From the NCBI GenBank assembly GCA_046341775.1, contig JBKDQQ010000148.1, positions 1 to 24,579 of the forward strand: 24,579 bases of DNA. The letters run 5' to 3'. The position numbers and the translations under genes are program-made. Positions 22,344 to 24,579 of this stretch are shown piece by piece. Within the stretch, counting starts at the first letter, position 1, and every line of letters starts with the position of its first letter. Under the pieces are notes generated by a model. That model did not search any database, was not told where the DNA came from, and worked only from the letters and a program-made list of their open reading frames with translations. The stretch is from SXXH01 sp041165735 (GTDB lineage Bacteria > Planctomycetota > UBA1135 > GCA-002686595).

Positions 22344-24368
22344 ATGGCACAGCGACAGACCAACTTCCTCGACGCGGGCGTTACCTTCGGGGCCACGTTC
22401 CTCGCGGACCACGCGGGTCAGCTCATGCAGGACGGCAGGCTCGCGCTCACCGAGCTGGTTGCGAACGCCTACGATGCGGGTGCAAGCAGCGTTCGGATCA
22501 AGTGGCCGTCGGAAACGGGTGAGGAGTTCTCGATCGAAGACGACGGCACCGGAATGACGGCTGAGGAGTTCAGCGCCCGCTGGCGCACGCTCGGCTACAA
22601 CCGGCAGATCGAGCAAGGCAAGTTCGCCGAGTTCCCGCCGAACAAGAAGAAGCACAAGAAGAATCGCGTCGCGTTCGGCCAGAGCGGCAAGGGTCGTCAC
22701 GGAGCTTTCTGCTTCGCGAACAGCTACCACATCGAGACTTGGAAGGACGGATCGTTGCTCGCCGTCGAGGTGAAGCTGACCAACGGCGGCCGGGAACCGT
22801 TCGAGTTCAGCGAGCCGGTCAAGAAGAAGCAGCCTGGGCACGGCACCCGAATCACGGCCGTGATCCAGCGCAATCGCGTGGATGCAGAGTCGCTCGCCAC
22901 AGCGATCGGCTCGAAGTTCCTCGTAGACCCCGAGTTCTCCATCATCTTCAACGGCTCGGCACTGGCCTTGCTCGACCTCGACACCGTGAACTCCGCGAGT
23001 CTCGTGATCGAGGGACTCGGCGAGATCGAGATCACGGAGATCAACCCGCAAGCCAGCGACCGCACCACCAATCTCCGGGGTCTGACTTGGTGGGTGCAGG
23101 GTCGGATGGTCGGCAGTCCGTCGTGGGATGGTCTCGAAAACGCGGGCGCGATCCTCGACGGACGCAGCTCCGTCGCGAAGCGCTTGAGCTACGTGATCAA
23201 GGCGGATCTCTTGAAACCCCACGTGAAGGCGGATTGGACCGGCTTTCACGCGACCGAAGAATCGAACCGGGTAATGAAGCTGGCGCGCGAGCACGTCATT
23301 CGACGGCTCGAAGTCCACCTTGCGGAGGGGCGCGCGACGCGGAAGCGCGAGGCGTTGAACGAAACGGCCGTGGCGATCCAAGACCTTGCGCCGCTCTCGC
23401 GCCGAGTCGTGGGCGAGTTCACGGAGGCGGTGCTCGCGAAGTGTCCGAGCATCTCGCAGGGAGACCTCACGAAGGCGGTCGCGGTGTTCGCCAACATGGA
23501 GAAGGCGCGCACGAAGTACGACCTGCTTGCCGAGATTGCCGTGTGCTCGCCGGATGACATCGACCGCTGGGCGGCGATCTTCAAGCGCTGGACGGCGAGC
23601 GACGCCGAGCACGTGCTCGGGGAACTCGAATGGCGCTTGAAGCTCATCGACAAGCTGGAGCAGCTCCTCCAGCGCGAACGCGCCGACGAATTGCACGATC
23701 TGCAACCACTCTTCGAGCATGGCCTGTGGATCTTCGGCCCGGAATACGAGTCGCTGCACTTCCGCTCGAACCGTTCCCTCGTGACGATCGTCCGCGAGTT
23801 GTTCCGTGGCGATTCGACTGGAATCAGTCAGATCCGGCCCGACTTCGTCGCTCTGCCCGATCGCTCGATCGGCGTCTACAACACGGACGGCTTCGACGCC
23901 GACGGCGAAGTCGCCGGGATCACCAAAGTCCTCATCGTCGAACTCAAGCACGGCGGCGCGACGCTGACGCGGAAGGAGGTCGCGCAGCCCGAGGACTACG
24001 TTGCTGCACTGCGCTCGGCCAACGTGGTCCAGCCTTCGACGCGCTTCGATGCTTTCGTGCTGGGCAGCAAGCTCGCTCCCGATGGCGTCGGCGAGCGCAA
24101 GCTCGAAGAGCCCATGAATGTGGTCATCCGGCCGATGACGTACGAACGGCTCCTCAAGCGCGCGCACGCGCGCACATTCAACCTGCTCGAAAAAGTCCGC
24201 AACACTTTCCCCGAGGCCAAACCCGACGCCGATGTCGAGGCCGCTGTGAACGAGAACCGTTCACTGTTCGACGGCGCGACTCAGGCGGCAGAGCGTCCGC
24301 CCAACGCCTATCAGGAAAGGCTTTCCGCATCACAGTCAGCTCGGGATCTGCCTCCAGTCGGTGAATGA
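22344..24368 (+). CDS. GHKL ATPase fused to Shedu-like PD-(D/E)xK nuclease
   Basis: 674 residues. The N-terminal ~200 form an HSP90/MutL-type ATPase. The N box is E-L-V-A-N-A-Y-D-A (Glu 37, Asn 41, Asp 44), followed by E-D-D-G-T-G-M (66-71) and G-Q-S-G-K-G-R-H-G (112-120). A long middle region is partly helical (L-K-L-I-D-K-L-E-Q-L-L-Q-R). The C-terminal domain begins H-G-L-W-I-F-G-P-E-Y-E. It has R-P-D-F (Asp 500), V-E-L-K (Glu 533, Lys 535) and Q-P-E-D-Y (Gln 548, Tyr 552), the D-ExK-QxxxY pattern of DUF4263/Shedu nucleases. Prokaryotic MORC/MutL-like ATPases joined to restriction nucleases are known, so antiphage defence is likely. The ATG at 22344 is chosen; ATG 22281 would overlap the recombinase and cross copy C. 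Confidence 0.85.
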   Translation: MAQRQTNFLDAGVTFGATFLADHAGQLMQDGRLALTELVANAYDAGASSVRIKWPSETGEEFSIEDDGTGMTAEEFSARWRTLGYNRQIEQGKFAEFPPNKKKHKKNRVAFGQSGKGRHGAFCFANSYHIETWKDGSLLAVEVKLTNGGREPFEFSEPVKKKQPGHGTRITAVIQRNRVDAESLATAIGSKFLVDPEFSIIFNGSALALLDLDTVNSASLVIEGLGEIEITEINPQASDRTTNLRGLTWWVQGRMVGSPSWDGLENAGAILDGRSSVAKRLSYVIKADLLKPHVKADWTGFHATEESNRVMKLAREHVIRRLEVHLAEGRATRKREALNETAVAIQDLAPLSRRVVGEFTEAVLAKCPSISQGDLTKAVAVFANMEKARTKYDLLAEIAVCSPDDIDRWAAIFKRWTASDAEHVLGELEWRLKLIDKLEQLLQRERADELHDLQPLFEHGLWIFGPEYESLHFRSNRSLVTIVRELFRGDSTGISQIRPDFVALPDRSIGVYNTDGFDADGEVAGITKVLIVELKHGGATLTRKEVAQPEDYVAALRSANVVQPSTRFDAFVLGSKLAPDGVGERKLEEPMNVVIRPMTYERLLKRAHARTFNLLEKVRNTFPEAKPDADVEAAVNENRSLFDGATQAAERPPNAYQERLSASQSARDLPPVGE

Positions 24369-24579
24369 CCACGGCACGTGGGCGTACGACTACGTTCAGA
24401 CCTTTCGCGATCGGACTGGCGTCGGGCACGTGGCTGGGCGGAAATCGATCGACCACTAACCTGAACGACAACATGATTCCGATTGGCGTGCCTATCTTTG
24501 ATGACTCCGAGAGTGCGGTCTTCAACCCGCGCGGAGACGTGTACTCGATCCGCAAGATGGAGAATGGGGACTACCACCT
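24365..24579 (+). CDS. partial gene coupled to the GHKL-nuclease, function unknown
   Basis: Open from ATG 24365 to the window edge (71 codons and two bases). Its ATG overlaps the GHKL-nuclease stop as ATGA, which points to translational coupling and a two-gene unit. From about residue 37 (M-I-P-I-G-V-P-I-F-D-D) the sequence looks like a folded domain with V-Y-S-I-R-K-M-E-N-G. The first 36 residues are rich in Thr, Arg and Gly, and an internal ATG at 24473 is an alternative start. Codon choice is AT-richer (ATT, TTT, GAT, AAT) than the genes to the left. No family can be named from this fragment. Confidence 0.55.
   Translation, partial: MTTARGRTTTFRPFAIGLASGTWLGGNRSTTNLNDNMIPIGVPIFDDSESAVFNPRGDVYSIRKMENGDYH

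Overview
The window comes from a high-GC bacterium. By eye the left two thirds look close to 70% GC. The best guess is a member of the Planctomycetota, perhaps one of its very GC-rich marine lineages. That rests on the gene style: Rho with a long Arg/Gly-rich N-terminal extension, a glycine-rich single-RRM protein, a short secreted HELAH metallopeptidase of a type I associate with planctomycetes, and large secreted propeller-type proteins. No 16S gene or other phylogenetic marker was examined, so this is inference.

The left part (1 to about 15 kb) is ordinary chromosome. It carries guaB on the minus strand, then a GT4 glycosyltransferase that converges on the secreted gluzincin-like peptidase. 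Next come a homodimeric-type pyruvate dehydrogenase E1 (aceE), an overlapping NUDIX hydrolase and a glycine-rich RRM protein. A clear cobalamin riboswitch at about 8144-8335 follows. It precedes two secreted proteins: a beta-propeller-like protein and a protein with a D-L-V-V-Y-E-N-G-F block. By analogy with Bacteroidetes B12 loci, these are candidates for cell-surface capture of B12. On the minus strand, rho and a polytopic GT39/ArnT-like membrane glycosyltransferase form a tight pair.

From 14.7 to 16.1 kb there is a gene-poor stretch with short tandem repeats. After it the composition and gene content change. The segment from about 15.9 kb to the right edge looks like an integrated accessory element. 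It holds a filamentous-phage/RCR-like replication protein with a long inverted repeat just before its ribosome binding site, a lipoprotein gluzincin, a divergent HU-like protein, a lipoprotein, a small membrane protein, an XRE regulator facing a perfect 17-bp palindrome, a small Cys-containing protein, and a FimB-sized tyrosine recombinase. The recombinase is preceded by an inverted repeat with 9-bp arms and a 6-bp spacer. At the right edge is a GHKL ATPase fused to a Shedu-like PD-(D/E)xK nuclease domain, which overlaps by ATGA a second gene cut by the window edge.

Throughout this segment a near-palindromic 17-18 bp motif, consensus GTAGACACGKTGTCTGC, recurs six times between genes in both orientations. 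I did not see it in the left 15 kb. The best candidates for an undescribed system are (i) the GHKL-nuclease plus partner gene, probably antiphage defence, (ii) the repeated motif with its small recombinase, and (iii) the riboswitch-controlled B12 surface pair.
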